A DNA stretch of 64,000 nt from Oreocharis arfaki (Eukaryota; Chordata; Aves; Passeriformes; Paramythiidae). The notes beneath the pieces are model-generated. The model was given only the letters and a program-made list of their open reading frames with translations. It had not been told where the DNA came from and ran no database searches. A program made the translations under genes and the position numbers. Of the stretch, positions 1 through 10,979 are shown piece by piece. The stretch's first letter is position 1. Every line of letters starts with the position of its first letter. The DNA lies in assembly GCA_013398015.1 (NCBI GenBank), contig VZRR01005754.1:434001-498000 (forward strand), in the 5' to 3' direction.

Positions 1-2109
1 AAAAGTCATCTAGAAGATGATGTTTGGAATGAAATAAAAAGAGTAGTAGAAATTAATAAGGAAGCACACAGTGTAACAAAGGATAAAGGATAAATTATAA
101 GTTCTGTAGAAGATGTCTAGCTCGTACACTTCAAAAATTGTGGATGGTCTTATATTTGCCTTGCCTGATGCAACATGCCACAAATATATCCACAGTACAA
201 ATAATAAATAAAAAACAGTAAGGCAGAGAGGAGAACTTTTAGAGCACTAAAGACACAAATTGGAAGAGGCAAGAAAGGAGTTATTGAAGTAATTGAATGG
301 GAAGGGGGCCATGTCTGTAACAATTCTTAGAGAAATATGTGGGGTTTTTTCACTATGTTGTCATGTTATTTTCATTACTGCATTGTCTGATGGTTGCATC
401 TTTGTTTTAAAATCCAGGAGGTGAGTTTTATAAATCACGTTGCTTATAGAAGTTATATATCCACCTCTCTCGTATCTCTCCGACTTCTGATGGATATGCA
501 GAAATGGAAAATACTTACAGCACAGTAAGAAAAAGAGGCCCATGAAAGTGGCTTTACTGCACCTGATGGTTGGCAGATAAAATGTATTGACAGAAGGAGC
601 ACATTGCTTAAAAGAGTTGTTTCCTGCCTTGGCCTCAAAAAAAAGACCAAAATCTGAATGCTAGGAATGAGTAAAACGCTCCCAATGGAAAGGGAAAGAA
701 ATCAAATATTTACTAAAACAAATAGTCAAGAAATAAGTTTCTTGAAATAGGCCACTTTTTCATATTCATTGTGCCTGATACTTACTGATAATGCAAGAGG
801 CAGCTGGACACAAGTGCTGACTTTGCCCATCATTTGACTGTGGCAAATTCCTTGCTACTCTAGCAGTGAAGGGATGAGTTTGAAAGCCTGCAAAATGCAG
901 TGCTGCCCTCATTTCTGTGAGCAAGCATGTGCCTGAATCTTGAAGAAAGTTTTTATCTTCTGGCAGATAAGAGCTGGTTTTGTAAATGCTAGTGATTATT
1001 GATCCCCAGAGCACATACTCCTGGTTAATGTTTTGTTTATAATACACAGACTGTTTCCTGAAGTCATGTTGCAAAATATGACAAGACATTTCTTTAAGTG
1101 AGGCAGATGTGTCTGGTGGCAAAACCGCTGCACAGAGTGGGAGTGCAGCAGTGCAAGCATGCCATGGAGCTCTCCTTAGCTGGTGCGTGAAGCAGCTGTC
1201 AAAGCCATGACACCCTTGAAAACCGGAGCATCTGGTGAATGCCCTTGGAACACACATTAGCTTTCACCCTAGCAGCCACGTATCAAAGGAGACATTTTTT
1301 GCAAGCTAAAGAACACTCATTTTTGTGATGGTATGTCCAGCAGCTGGGTGGAGAAAAAGAAATGATCTACTTCACAAACAGAAAAATTAACAAAGCCTAA
1401 TCCAGATTTGACCCAGGTCCCCATGTAACTCTGCAATAACTCTGGATCTCTTTCATACCCACTCCACTCCCCCAAACTCTATTTCCCCAGAGTATCACCA
1501 GCTTCCCCCGAGTTGCCCTCCTCTCTGGCTGAGCTACAGGCAGCATGCTGCCCATTCAGAGCAGAGGTTGGGGTGTGCTGACCAGCCATTGCCCTCCAGG
1601 TTAAATGGTACTTATTGTAAGTATCTCTCCTCTACCCAATTGCCAGTGCTTTTAGAAACTTAATTATCTTCAGTACTGCGGCCCCTCCGCTGATTTGTTT
1701 GAAATTGAAGAGCAGGTTCACAAGTTACCAGGAAAGACCAAAAGCTCCGGGTGTCAGGTCTCATTTCCTTGGGAAACCAGAGTTTAAACAAATGGTCACA
1801 GATCAATGATTAGATTGCAGCTTCTGCTGAGAACTTCATGGGCTGAGCCAGTCACAGCTTCAGCTCTAAAATAAATCTGTGCAGCATGATGCTAAGTTTT
1901 ATCAGCATGACTGCTATATTGGCCTAATATGCCACAGGAAAAAGCTACCTTAGAGGTAGTTTTATCAAGGGAAGCTGAGCTTATAAAAAGTAGAACTTGT
2001 GTATTTAATTTGCTAAAGCTTTCCCTCTCCATTTTCCCTTTTCCCCTTCCCCTTTCCTTCCCTGTTTTTGCCTTTGCCTTCAACGAAAATTCCACTTTGG
2101 CTTTTTCAG
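1..2109. other. Non-coding DNA upstream of the RNF182 coding exon
   Basis: No supportable coding exon or recognised repeat is visible here. In other vertebrates RNF182 has untranslated 5' exons far upstream of a single coding exon, so this stretch is probably intron or 5' flank on the + strand. That is inference. The short reading frames here show no domain or motif. The end of the stretch holds a long pyrimidine run (about 2022-2081). Confidence 0.5.
2022..2109 (+). promoter_or_regulatory. Polypyrimidine tract and candidate splice acceptor (upstream choice)
   Basis: About 60 bases of nearly pure C/T (2022-2081) are followed by a T-rich run ending in TTTTTCAG at 2102-2109. This is a good 3' splice-site context for an exon starting at 2110. 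If used, the RNF182 coding exon would carry about 207 bases of 5' UTR. A second candidate lies at 2295-2296. The sequence alone does not decide between them. Confidence 0.4.
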
Positions 2110-2285
2110 ATGGCTGCCTGGCTCAGAGTAAAGGACATGCAGTGCACAATCCCTAGCAGAAGCTGAAAATGGATGATGTCTACTGATGCTTTTCAATGAT
2201 GTCATCTCCTCTTTTCCTGTTTGAGACGGGTGATAGGAAAATGTTCTAAAATAAGCCTGAGTTACCTCTTCATCTCCTGACTTCT

Positions 2286-2296
2286 CTTTCCACAAG
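2286..2296 (+). promoter_or_regulatory. Candidate splice acceptor next to the RNF182 start
   Basis: The sequence CTTTCCACAAG ends in AG at 2295-2296, giving an exon start 20 bases before the RNF182 ATG. It is preceded by a pyrimidine-rich stretch (TGACTTCTCTTTCC). It is an alternative to the acceptor at 2108-2109. Confidence 0.4.
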
Positions 2297-2316
2297 TCTA
2301 AAAACCATCTGAAGAA

Positions 2317-3054
2317 ATGACCACTCAACCACCAGAGGAGTCCGTGGAGACCCAGAGCTCAGATGAGCTTGAGTGCAAGATCTGTTACAACCGCTATAAC
2401 CTGCGACAGAGGAAACCAAAAGTGCTGGAGTGTTGTCACAGAGTGTGTGCCAAATGCCTTTGCAAGATCATAGACTTCGGTGATTCCCCACAAGGAGTCA
2501 TAGTGTGCCCATTTTGCAGGTTTGAAACGTGCCTGCCAGACGATGAGGTTAGTAGTCTTCCTGATGACAACAACATCCTTCTGAATTTAGCTTGTGGGGG
2601 AAAGGGAAAGAAGTGCCTACCAGACAACCCAACAGAACTGTTGCTGACTCCCAAAAGGCTGGCGTCTCTGGTTAGCCCTTCTCACACCTCTTCTAATTGC
2701 CTGGTTATAACAATCATGGAAGTACAAAGAGAAAGTCCCCAGACTCTGAACTCAACCCCTGTGGTGGAATTTTACAGGCCTACAAGTTTTGACTCTGTTG
2801 CAACTGTGTCCCACAACTGGACAGTGTGGAACTGCACATCTTTGCTCTTCCAGACCTCAATTCGGGTGCTAGTGTGGTTGCTAGGGCTGCTGTACTTTAG
2901 CTCCTTGCCTTTAGGGATTTATTTACTGGTATCCAAGAAAGTCACCCTTGGGGTTGTCTTTGTAAGCCTTGTTCCTTCGAGCCTTGTTATTCTCATGATT
3001 TATGGCTTTTGCCAGTGTGTTTGCCATGAAGTTCTAGACTGCATGTCATCTTGA
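2317..3054 (+). CDS. RNF182: RNF182, RING finger E3 ubiquitin ligase
   Basis: A complete 245-codon frame in one exon, close to the human protein (247 residues) and nearly identical to it over most of its length as I recall it. The N-terminal RING has C20-x2-C23, C39-x-H41, C44-x2-C47 and C64-x2-C67, so all eight zinc ligands are present. A conserved middle region follows. Two hydrophobic segments lie at about 184-205 and 211-231, split by a short Lys-Lys loop, then a Cys-rich tail. The family is a membrane-associated, brain-enriched E3 ligase; the V-ATPase subunit ATP6V0C is a reported target. The ATG at 2317 is chosen because the human-like N-terminus begins there and GAAGAAATGA is an acceptable start context. 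The extreme N-terminus (TTQ versus ASQ) and C-terminus differ from human. The TGA stop is at 3052-3054. The next gene on this strand is MCUR1, about 33 kb downstream. Confidence 0.98.
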   Translation: MTTQPPEESVETQSSDELECKICYNRYNLRQRKPKVLECCHRVCAKCLCKIIDFGDSPQGVIVCPFCRFETCLPDDEVSSLPDDNNILLNLACGGKGKKCLPDNPTELLLTPKRLASLVSPSHTSSNCLVITIMEVQRESPQTLNSTPVVEFYRPTSFDSVATVSHNWTVWNCTSLLFQTSIRVLVWLLGLLYFSSLPLGIYLLVSKKVTLGVVFVSLVPSSLVILMIYGFCQCVCHEVLDCMSS

Positions 3055-3253
3055 TAACAAATACAGTGAAATAAGATGTATTACCAGATGTGTAGCATAG
3101 TTGATTTATCCTGTTTTTGTATTCTTTGTATTCTTATTTATTCGTATTGTCCATCCCTCTAAATGGAAGCAGTGGCCCTAGTTACACGGTCCCTTTTGTT
3201 CCAACTGAATTTGACCCCCCTCACCTCGAGCTTTTTTTGATCTAAGATTTGGA

Positions 3254-3259
3254 AATAAA
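3254..3259 (+). promoter_or_regulatory. Possible RNF182 polyadenylation signal
   Basis: A canonical AATAAA lies 200 bases after the RNF182 stop. It would give a short 3' UTR. Longer 3' UTRs are common for this gene type in vertebrates, so this may be only a proximal site. Confidence 0.4.
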
Positions 3260-6200
3260 AATTCCCTGTTGATTTTGAAGGGCTGAATTTTAGAAAGGGA
3301 CAAAGCAAAATCTCCAAACTTGGTGCCTGCTGCTGCTGCTGCCAACACTGTTCAAATGAGTAGCACTTTGCTTTGTATTGCCTTGATCAAGTCATTTCAG
3401 GCTGTAGGATTCACCCAGGAAGAAATTACTGTAGCAGACACCTTCCAGGTCCAAGTACTGCATCTCTTCACCCAAAGCATCTCATGCTCTGGAATATCTG
3501 TTATTTATCATCCATCATCATTTATAGTGAATTAAATCACTGTATTAGTTAATATTATAAGAAGAGTAAAAGAAATTACCAATACTTTTAGTTCTTGTTG
3601 TAGCAAAATACTTGTGGGAGGCCAACTTTTTTTTTTTCGATTTTAAAATCTTATCTCCAGAACACTTTCCCCAATGAGAAGCCCATTTTTTCTTGCCATA
3701 CACTTGCAGCTCGCTGTGAAATATACCTTCTAATGAGTACTTCTGGGGACCCAGCCACGTGTTTGCTGTTCTCCAGATGCATTTATTTCAGTGTACGCAC
3801 CTTAGGCATCCCTTTGAGGGTTCAGAGCTCTGCATATTTCTCTAGCTGTGTTCTGTTATGCTTGCCCTCCCTCCCAGCACTTCCACCACCACTAGTGACA
3901 TTTCCACACCACAGTCCTCCTGACAGAGGACCAACATCACGCACATGTACTCTGTGGTAGCTGTGTTGGAGAATTTGGCTCATGTGACTTTAGCTCTTAA
4001 GATAGACTTTTGTTCCCAACCATTAGGAAACAGATCTTCAATCACTAATACAAATTTGAGAAAAAAATCTGAAATGGTTAACTGGGGTTTTGTTTGTTTG
4101 GTTTTTTGGATTTGGGGTTTTGTTTGTTTGTGTTCTGAGTTCACCGAGTGAGCATTGTAAGGAGATACTATGACTTTGCGAAGGTTTCTGTTTAAGGCAT
4201 AGTCCTTCAAAATGTTTATTACTCTGAACTCCGCCTGTCACCACTGTGAATTGATGGCAATCTAGATGTGGTAATTAGCATGTCTCAATTAGTGGAGCTC
4301 AGAGGAATTACTGATACTTTACCATTCCACAAATAGAACCAGTAAGGCTTGCTTGTTTGTTGCATGGTTTCGGCTGCTTTTTGAACTACTGGAAGAGCAC
4401 AAAAATAAGTAATATTTAATGTTTGTGTGTATAAGTAGGTCTAGCAACACCGCAGCTGCAAACTGGTTTTCTTGTGCACTGCAGGGTGGACTTGAGCAGT
4501 GCAAGCCTGGTTTTTGGGTCTGGCACAAGATTTAGTCATGTCAGGACAGTGTAAAAGGGAGAGGGGTTTGTTGCATGAAAATTGAATGTATGGCCTAACA
4601 ATATACTCTTAGAGCAAACAGACTTTGGTAAGAATGAAAAATGACAGTGGGAAAAGCAGAGCCTGTCAAGAGGATTTGAAGTTAAGCTGGTTCAATTTTT
4701 GTAGCTGGCACAGGTGGTATCTGCAGTTTTATTCCTACTGCAAACAGAGAAAACATGGAAATGTAAAGGTCCTGCTTTTCTTGACACTCATTTTACAGTA
4801 GTGCATATATATGTGTGTGTATGTACATATAGACACATATGTGAGAAGAAAACTTACAGCGGAATTATAGTTTTCAAGTGTATGGACTTATGGAGCTATG
4901 TATTGAATGATTAAAGGAAATGTTTCAGAGTTTTCTGTAATGACAATAACTATATCTAAAATATTTTCAGAATTCCTAGAAATTACTATTCCTAAGTAAT
5001 TGTTTTTAATGTTTGTGGTAAAGCACATGTAGTTAGAAGAGGAATCATCTCCAGTCAAGGTTTGACTCATCTATGAACTCATAAATTTTAACTATCCTAC
5101 AACAATCATGTCAAAAAGAAAGAAAAATAGAAACCTATGTGGTTTTGTAGAACTTCATAACTTTGGGAAAAGATGTATTTGTAGTGTTAGGGGTTTATAT
5201 GTTTTAGGATTTGTTCGATTTGTCTGAATATAGTGTCTCTAATAAAGGGCTGACTAACAGAGGAAATAGGTTTTGCAAACGTGTGGTATGTATGGATTAC
5301 CTCTGCACAACATGCTCTACAGTGCTGCCTGTTGTCTTTTCCTTTTGATTTTCAGCTGATTATCTTAGCTCCAGCACCAGGTATTTGGTACTCTGTTTTT
5401 AAACAGAGCCTAATTGTAGCAAAATTACAGTGATATTGATTACACATCAGAGCACAAATTAATACACCTGTTGTTATACTTCTCTACTTTTCAGACTGCC
5501 AGGCCATTAAATTTATGCTGTTATTTCAGACTGTGCTGCAATACAAACCCACTCAAAGATGAAAGCGTGCAAAAGCATATTGATTGTACAGCTATCCTGC
5601 CACTCAGCCAGAGCATGCTATTGCACTTTGGTGTCATAAAATACCTATATGACTTACAATATGGCCATTGAGAGTTGTTGGGAGATAAATCTCAATTGTT
5701 TGTGGAGAAGAATATTTGCTGTGTGAGACTAGAAGAACTTCAGATATTACTCTTTCCTTATTTTTATTCTCTACCATCCTTTGGACTTTGAACTGAAAAC
5801 TCTTATGTCCTCTGCAGTAGAATAACTGCTGAAATCAATGTAAGTGGGGCTAAAATCAAGACTTGCATACTTCTCTGCCTGCTTTTCCTTCCTTTTCTCT
5901 GACTGTTTTTCTCTCCTTGGAAAGTAATGGCTCCTGGGGTTGTAAAATATTGCCTGCACACCAAGGCAATTCCCTTTCAGTGGGATTTATTCCTGCTATG
6001 CCCAGACATGACTCAACCAAGTACAAAGTACTAGAAATTCATTTCTACAGGATTAATTTAGTCCAAATGAGATTTTTTTTGTTTTGTTTTTGATTCCTGC
6101 TTATCCTGTGGATGCAGACTGTATCCTCACCAGCTGCTCATTTACAGTATGATACCATGGTATCCCCCGAGGGCTGGGGCAGGATGATGCAGAAGCAGCT

Positions 6201-6876
6201 GCTGGGCACAGCATAGGAAGGATGTGCTGAGCTGGACCATCCTGTGAGCAGGACTCGGTGAGGGGTGAAGCTCTGCAGGTGTGGCCTGAGCCCAGAGCCC
6301 AAAGGGCCATTAACAGACAGTGGGTTAACAGAGTCTGTGGGTTCTTACATAGGGCGTGGGGCTGGCTGAGAGGCTGAGCAAAGCAGAGGGGGTTTTGTCT
6401 ATGCCTGGGACAGAGGGGCTGTGTTTTGAATAAATATTTCGGGGTAGAGCTGCTGCAAACAGTTTAATGTTTTTCACACTGACCCTTCTGGGGTTTTAAA
6501 TTAATTTGGTAATTACATTAATTCGCTACTGTTATTACTGTTGAGTACATTTACTTTCCCAATGGCAAAGTATTGGACTTCATTCTAATTTAAACAGATC
6601 CTTAGATTCGGGCATACTCCCCCTGTTATGTTAGCTGTTTAAAGCTACAGGACTGGCCAAAGTAAGGGCTCGTGTCTTTGATTTAGCTGCATTATGATCT
6701 TTGGTAGGTCCTACTATATCGATTGTAGGCCCACAAAACCATATATGCTAGTATAAAACACTTAAAATAGGCAAACTTTTGTCCTGATAACATTATTGGC
6801 AAACTTCAAGGTTGCCAGCATTTAACAATGTATCCAAGAATAGACTTTTCCAAAGAGACCTGATTACCTGAAGACA
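3260..6876. other. Intergenic DNA 3' of RNF182
   Basis: No gene is recognised. Part may be distal RNF182 3' UTR. Visible details are a T run near 3628-3639, a duplicated G/T-rich motif (TTGGGGTTTTGTTTG type) at about 4083-4130, an AT/GT-rich simple stretch near 4803-4842 and a modestly GC-richer patch at about 6160-6310. The short ORFs here have no recognisable homology. Confidence 0.5.
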
Positions 6877-7012
6877 CAGATAAGTTGGTCAGGGCATGAT
6901 GCTGATAACGCCAAGGTCACAGATTCGATCCCTGTACGGACCATTCACTTAAAATTCGGACTCGATAATCCTTGTGGGTCCCTTCCAACTCAGACAATTC
7001 TCTGATTCTGTG
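6877..7012 (+). mobile_element. tRNA-Ile/CR1-tailed SINE (TguSINE1-like), copy 1
   Basis: The head (about 6877-6942) reads like a decayed tRNA-Ile gene: a GATGCTGATAACGCCAAGGT anticodon region, then a box-B-like GATTCGATCC and a CATTCACTT junction. The tail (ACTCGATAATCC, then GGGTCCCTTCCAACTCAG) and an ATTCTGTG-type end match the 3' end of CR1 LINEs, which supply the retrotransposition machinery. This is a SINE, not a working tRNA gene: it has no intact acceptor stem and is fused to the tail. Confidence 0.85.
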
Positions 7013-8328
7013 GAGTCCAGCAGCCCACAGCCAGATAGACAAGCAGAGAACAGGAAAACACAGCTTTCTGCCTAGGTGGCTACATGTCAACCTGAGGAAC
7101 TGAGGAGGTTCACAGGAAAGTGGATGATGTTTCTGAGGGACTTCCTTGTTATTGAGGTACAGGACCATTGGTTTTCTTAATTTTAGCCAGTTCTAGTGGT
7201 AGATTCAACTCACTATTCCCTTACTTTTCTGCCAGCTCTCCTAAGACAAACCTACATGGAACTGTGGACAAACAGTATATCGAAATGAAGCAACCTTTTC
7301 TACTACACTGAGTTTGCAGCCCAGTCCAGCACAGCAAGACTAATACTGGAAATATGGCGAATTTCAGCCAGGATGCAAGAGTGAACAGGGGGAAATGGCA
7401 GCATGTTTTTAAAACAGTTTTGATGTCAAAGCAAGGAAAGCATGTGGCTATATCCTGCCTTGTCATGGCTGGTTCAAAATTACCAAGAGGCTGTCCCAAG
7501 CCTGAGGGCCACCATGGCTCAACACCCACCCTTGCATTACCTCTGGGACACTTCACTTCAGCTGAGCATCCTGATTTCTTGTACAGGAGTTCTACATCAT
7601 GATTTCATCTTCCTGCGTGGATGATGGGTGGAGTGAAAGGTCCACAGTGTTACAATCTTAAACATTTTGACTATCCTAAGGTTTCTCAGGGTTGGATTTT
7701 TTTCAATTTCTTCATGTTTCTACAAAGCAAGACAGTGCACTTTATTTTAAATAGAGCAGTGCCTTCAAGGATTAAAAAAAAAATTTAAAATGTGGGGAAG
7801 AAGAAGAACTGAGAATTTTGAAATAATTTTAAGATATTCAATCTGATAGAGGCTGTTCTGAGAGTCTATTTTTACTTTCATACTAGCAGACTAGATGTTA
7901 TCTTTTGAGTGACATCAGTAAATATTTAGTGCTGGAAATTCCCAAGGGAGTTGATAGGTCTGCCAGACCTTAGGCACAAACCTTGTCCTCCACTGCTTTT
8001 CTGTAAAGCACCATTCTTCCTTTAGCATCAGCCACCTTTGTCAAAAGTTGAACCATCACAGTTCACAAAGAGTTCTGGCACAAAGAATAAATCCCCAGTC
8101 TGGGGACGGTAAATCATCTTTTTAGAGACACGTGTGACAGTAGCAAAGCTTTCAGTGCTAGACCTTAAACAAAGAGAAGTCATCTTGCAGCCTGAATTGC
8201 TAGCATAAATTTAATTTTAAATCAAGTTTCATTGTGCTGGGCAACACTACAACTAGAAAAGGTTTTTTGTTTTTCTGCCTTTTGCTTGTGCTGTACAAAT
8301 GTGGGTTGCATTTCAAAAAATGTATTAA
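7013..8328. other. Intergenic DNA, nothing recognised
   Basis: Overlapping short frames on both strands (7221-7624) have no domain, signal or conserved motif, and I regard them as chance ORFs. No repeat is recognised. An A/T-rich homopolymer patch lies near 7771-7790. Confidence 0.45.
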
Positions 8329-8590
8329 ATCATAGAAATCAAAGATGGGTAGAAAGAAGCCTAATAAGTAATTTTATCCATTTCCTCTGCCCCTGTAGAG
8401 ATGAATGCTTTGTCTAGTCCGGTTTTAAATATCTGAAGTGATGAGGCCTCCACCTCTTCCCACAAGGGACTTTTCAGCCATTTAATAGGCTTCTTTGTTA
8501 GGAAATACTTGCCTCATACTGATCCCATTTTTTTCTTCTGCATAATGTAATCCCTTTCTTCTGTGCCCACTATTTTAACTTTTACGAAAT
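8329..8590 (-). mobile_element. Ancient CR1 LINE 3' fragment
   Basis: Read on the + strand, the order of segments follows an inverted CR1 3' end: an ATCATAGAAATC opening, a TCTAGTCC-like stretch, a GGCCTCCACCTCTTCCCA-like segment and a TTAGGAAATACTTGCCT segment, then a decayed CCCTTTCTTCTGT. It is much more diverged than the copies at 33.9 and 52.5 kb, so it is an older insertion. The right edge is uncertain. Confidence 0.6.
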
Positions 8591-10968
8591 CTGGGAGATG
8601 TATATTTATCCATTTCATATTGTAGCTGAATAATTCATAATACTTGTTGTTCAAGTAACAAAAGCGATAAGGAGCCAGTAGCTGAACAGCTAATACTTCA
8701 GCGAGATGGTGTACCATGTACCAGTAGATGTATTTCCTGGCAAGCCCTGCCTGACACTGCTTTCTACACTAGGGAGTGAAAAATGCCAAGTGAAATTGAA
8801 AAAATGCATCTTCCCAAGTGCCTGCATGGCAATATTACTGAAATTTCAAGAGGTGCTGAGGCAAACAGCCTACTTCTTTGGATAGAGCTTTTCTTTCTAA
8901 AAGTGGATGATTTTATTAAAAGTACGCTTTCAAAGAGCATTTGAATTTTTCTTTTCATAAGCAAACCTCTAGATGAGAACCACACTATGTCAAAACTCTT
9001 TAACTTGTTGAGAGACAAGGCTGGATTGATTGCCACTCACTGCTAAGCAGTTTTTGCTGACAGCTTAGCTCAGAAGAAAAAATTAATCCAGCGCGCTATA
9101 GAGTTTGAAAAGATGCCTTTGCAACTGTGTCACTGGAATCAGATCTGCGCATGAAAAAATGAGTCATGTCTTGACAACAGTAACTGCATTTCTGATTTAA
9201 TTACAACCTATTAGATAATCCTCTGCCTCACTCAAAGGACAAGAAGGAGCAGAGTGACTAAGGAAATCCTAGGTGGACAGCTAGATTTTATGTGGTTTTG
9301 CATTCAAAGGATACTTACTTTAAAAAAGTGGTGCTATGCTTTGTGCTGACCCTGGGCCAGGTGGGAGGTCTGCTGGACCCCTCTGACCTCAGAACAGTAG
9401 TGGGTGCATGTAAAAAATGTAAATGAGCAGCCTACCTGGATGGTGATCTCCTCATCTGCCTCCTAATTTGTGGCAATCCGCAGTTTGGAGGTCTCTTGAG
9501 ATGGGGGTTGTGTCTGTATTTGTGGGTTTGATCCTTGCCCATGGATTTCTGTGGATTCCTTTTAATGTTGTGTTTAACCCACTTATAGTCTTGGCATCTA
9601 TAAATTCCGACAGCATAGAGTCCCACAAGTTAATTCTATACTTTGTGGGAAAGATCTGCATTGTCTTAAGAACTCCTGGTACCCTTATTACATCTGCCCT
9701 ACTTGTTCCAATAAGGAAAGCAGTTCTGAGGTATGATGGCACATTGTTTCCTCTACACCCCTCAGAACTTCATCCATCCTTGGAAATGTTAACATCATCA
9801 TTTTATCCCTCATACTTCTTCTCAGCTGCCTCTTGTCCAAGCTGAACATCCTAGTCTATTTGATCTCTCCTTAGATAGCAGGCTTTCCATGTTTGCCACC
9901 AGCCACTGCATTTGCCTGAACTTTTCCTACTGCTGCTTCTTTTTTACTTTGAGGTGGGATGAAGCACTCAGAAAGAGGTTCTAATTAGTGTCATTTGCTA
10001 ATAAGCCATGTGACCACATAAGACACCTGTACTCCTATGGCCCTGGAAATCACTTTGTCATTGATATTGGTCCTGACAGCACATCTGAGGTGTTACACTT
10101 GATTATTGTTGGTTTATGTATCATGCATTATATGGATCTGCATTGATAAACTTGCTAATCTGTATTTATCCTGCGTGTTCTAATATCCCTGTTAAAATTG
10201 TCCAGTTCACATGGGTGCAGGAGATAATAGATTCCGGAGAATATTTAATTTATTCTGGGCATAGACTGTATGGATTTTAGCTCTATTAAGCACATGGGCT
10301 GACACTGCTGGTCTGAGCAGCCACTCATCATCTCTCTCTGCCATAGTGGGGCACCTACCTCACCCATTGCTGCAGCCATCCCAAACTACAGCCTAGAGCT
10401 TTTTATTGCAAGAATATATTCTTTTTTAACCTGCCTTTTACTGAATCTTTTATTTCCTCAAGACCTGTGGCCTTTTTCACGTCCTTCTTCCTTCATTCCA
10501 AGAAGATGATGTGGTCTCAGATAAAATTAATGATAATCATGCTGTTTAGACAGTAAGCCCATTAAATTGGGTCCTTCATATTGTGGTCTCTGCTTTCCGA
10601 TGTCCTACCAGATATAAGCAGGGACCTCAGCATCTTGCTGTCCTGGGCCTCAGGAGAAGGAGGACCTCCAGCTCCTGGAGGTCTTCATGCTGATGCTCTT
10701 TACATCAGTGTCCCATCTTCTGGTTAGGAAAACTGAGTGACTCTAAGGAAACATTATTATTGCATTAAAACTAGATAGGGCTTATTTTCTGTCAGCAAAG
10801 AATGAAATTCTGAGGCTGACACTTTTTGTGGCACTTCCAGGATCAGCTGCAAATCTCTAATGTCTTTTTTGTTCATTTTAGTAATTAAACACTGTAATAA
10901 AACCAGGTCAGTGAGGCTGCATGAATCATGCAGGTAGTTAATGAAATTTCACAAATAGGTGCTGAAAA
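8591..10968. other. Intergenic DNA with a possible old CR1 remnant
   Basis: No gene is seen. Around 9850-9930 there is weak resemblance to an inverted old CR1 (TTTGATCTCTCCTTAGATAG, then CAGGCTTTCCATG). This is too decayed to call firmly. A perfect 9-base hairpin stem with a 3-base loop lies at 10663-10683. The ORF on + at 9468-9845 overlaps two on − and has no recognisable features. Confidence 0.4.
10663..10683. repeat. Short perfect inverted repeat
   Basis: GACCTCCAG, a CTC loop and CTGGAGGTC form a 9-bp perfect hairpin. No U-run or gene end follows it, so there is no reason to call it a terminator. Chance is a reasonable explanation. Confidence 0.7.
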
Positions 10969-10979
10969 GGGGGGGGGGG
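10969..10979 (+). repeat. G homopolymer, 11 bases
   Basis: Eleven consecutive G bases after an AAAA stretch. It is a short mononucleotide repeat whose length may be unreliable in sequencing. Confidence 0.9.

Noticed and set aside
6877..6942. Possible tRNA-Ile gene
   Set aside because: Box A is eroded and the sequence continues into a CR1-like tail, so it is a SINE head.
10663..10683. Hairpin as a terminator or small RNA
   Set aside because: The stem is only 9 bp, with no transcription unit or U-run, and is far too short for a microRNA precursor.
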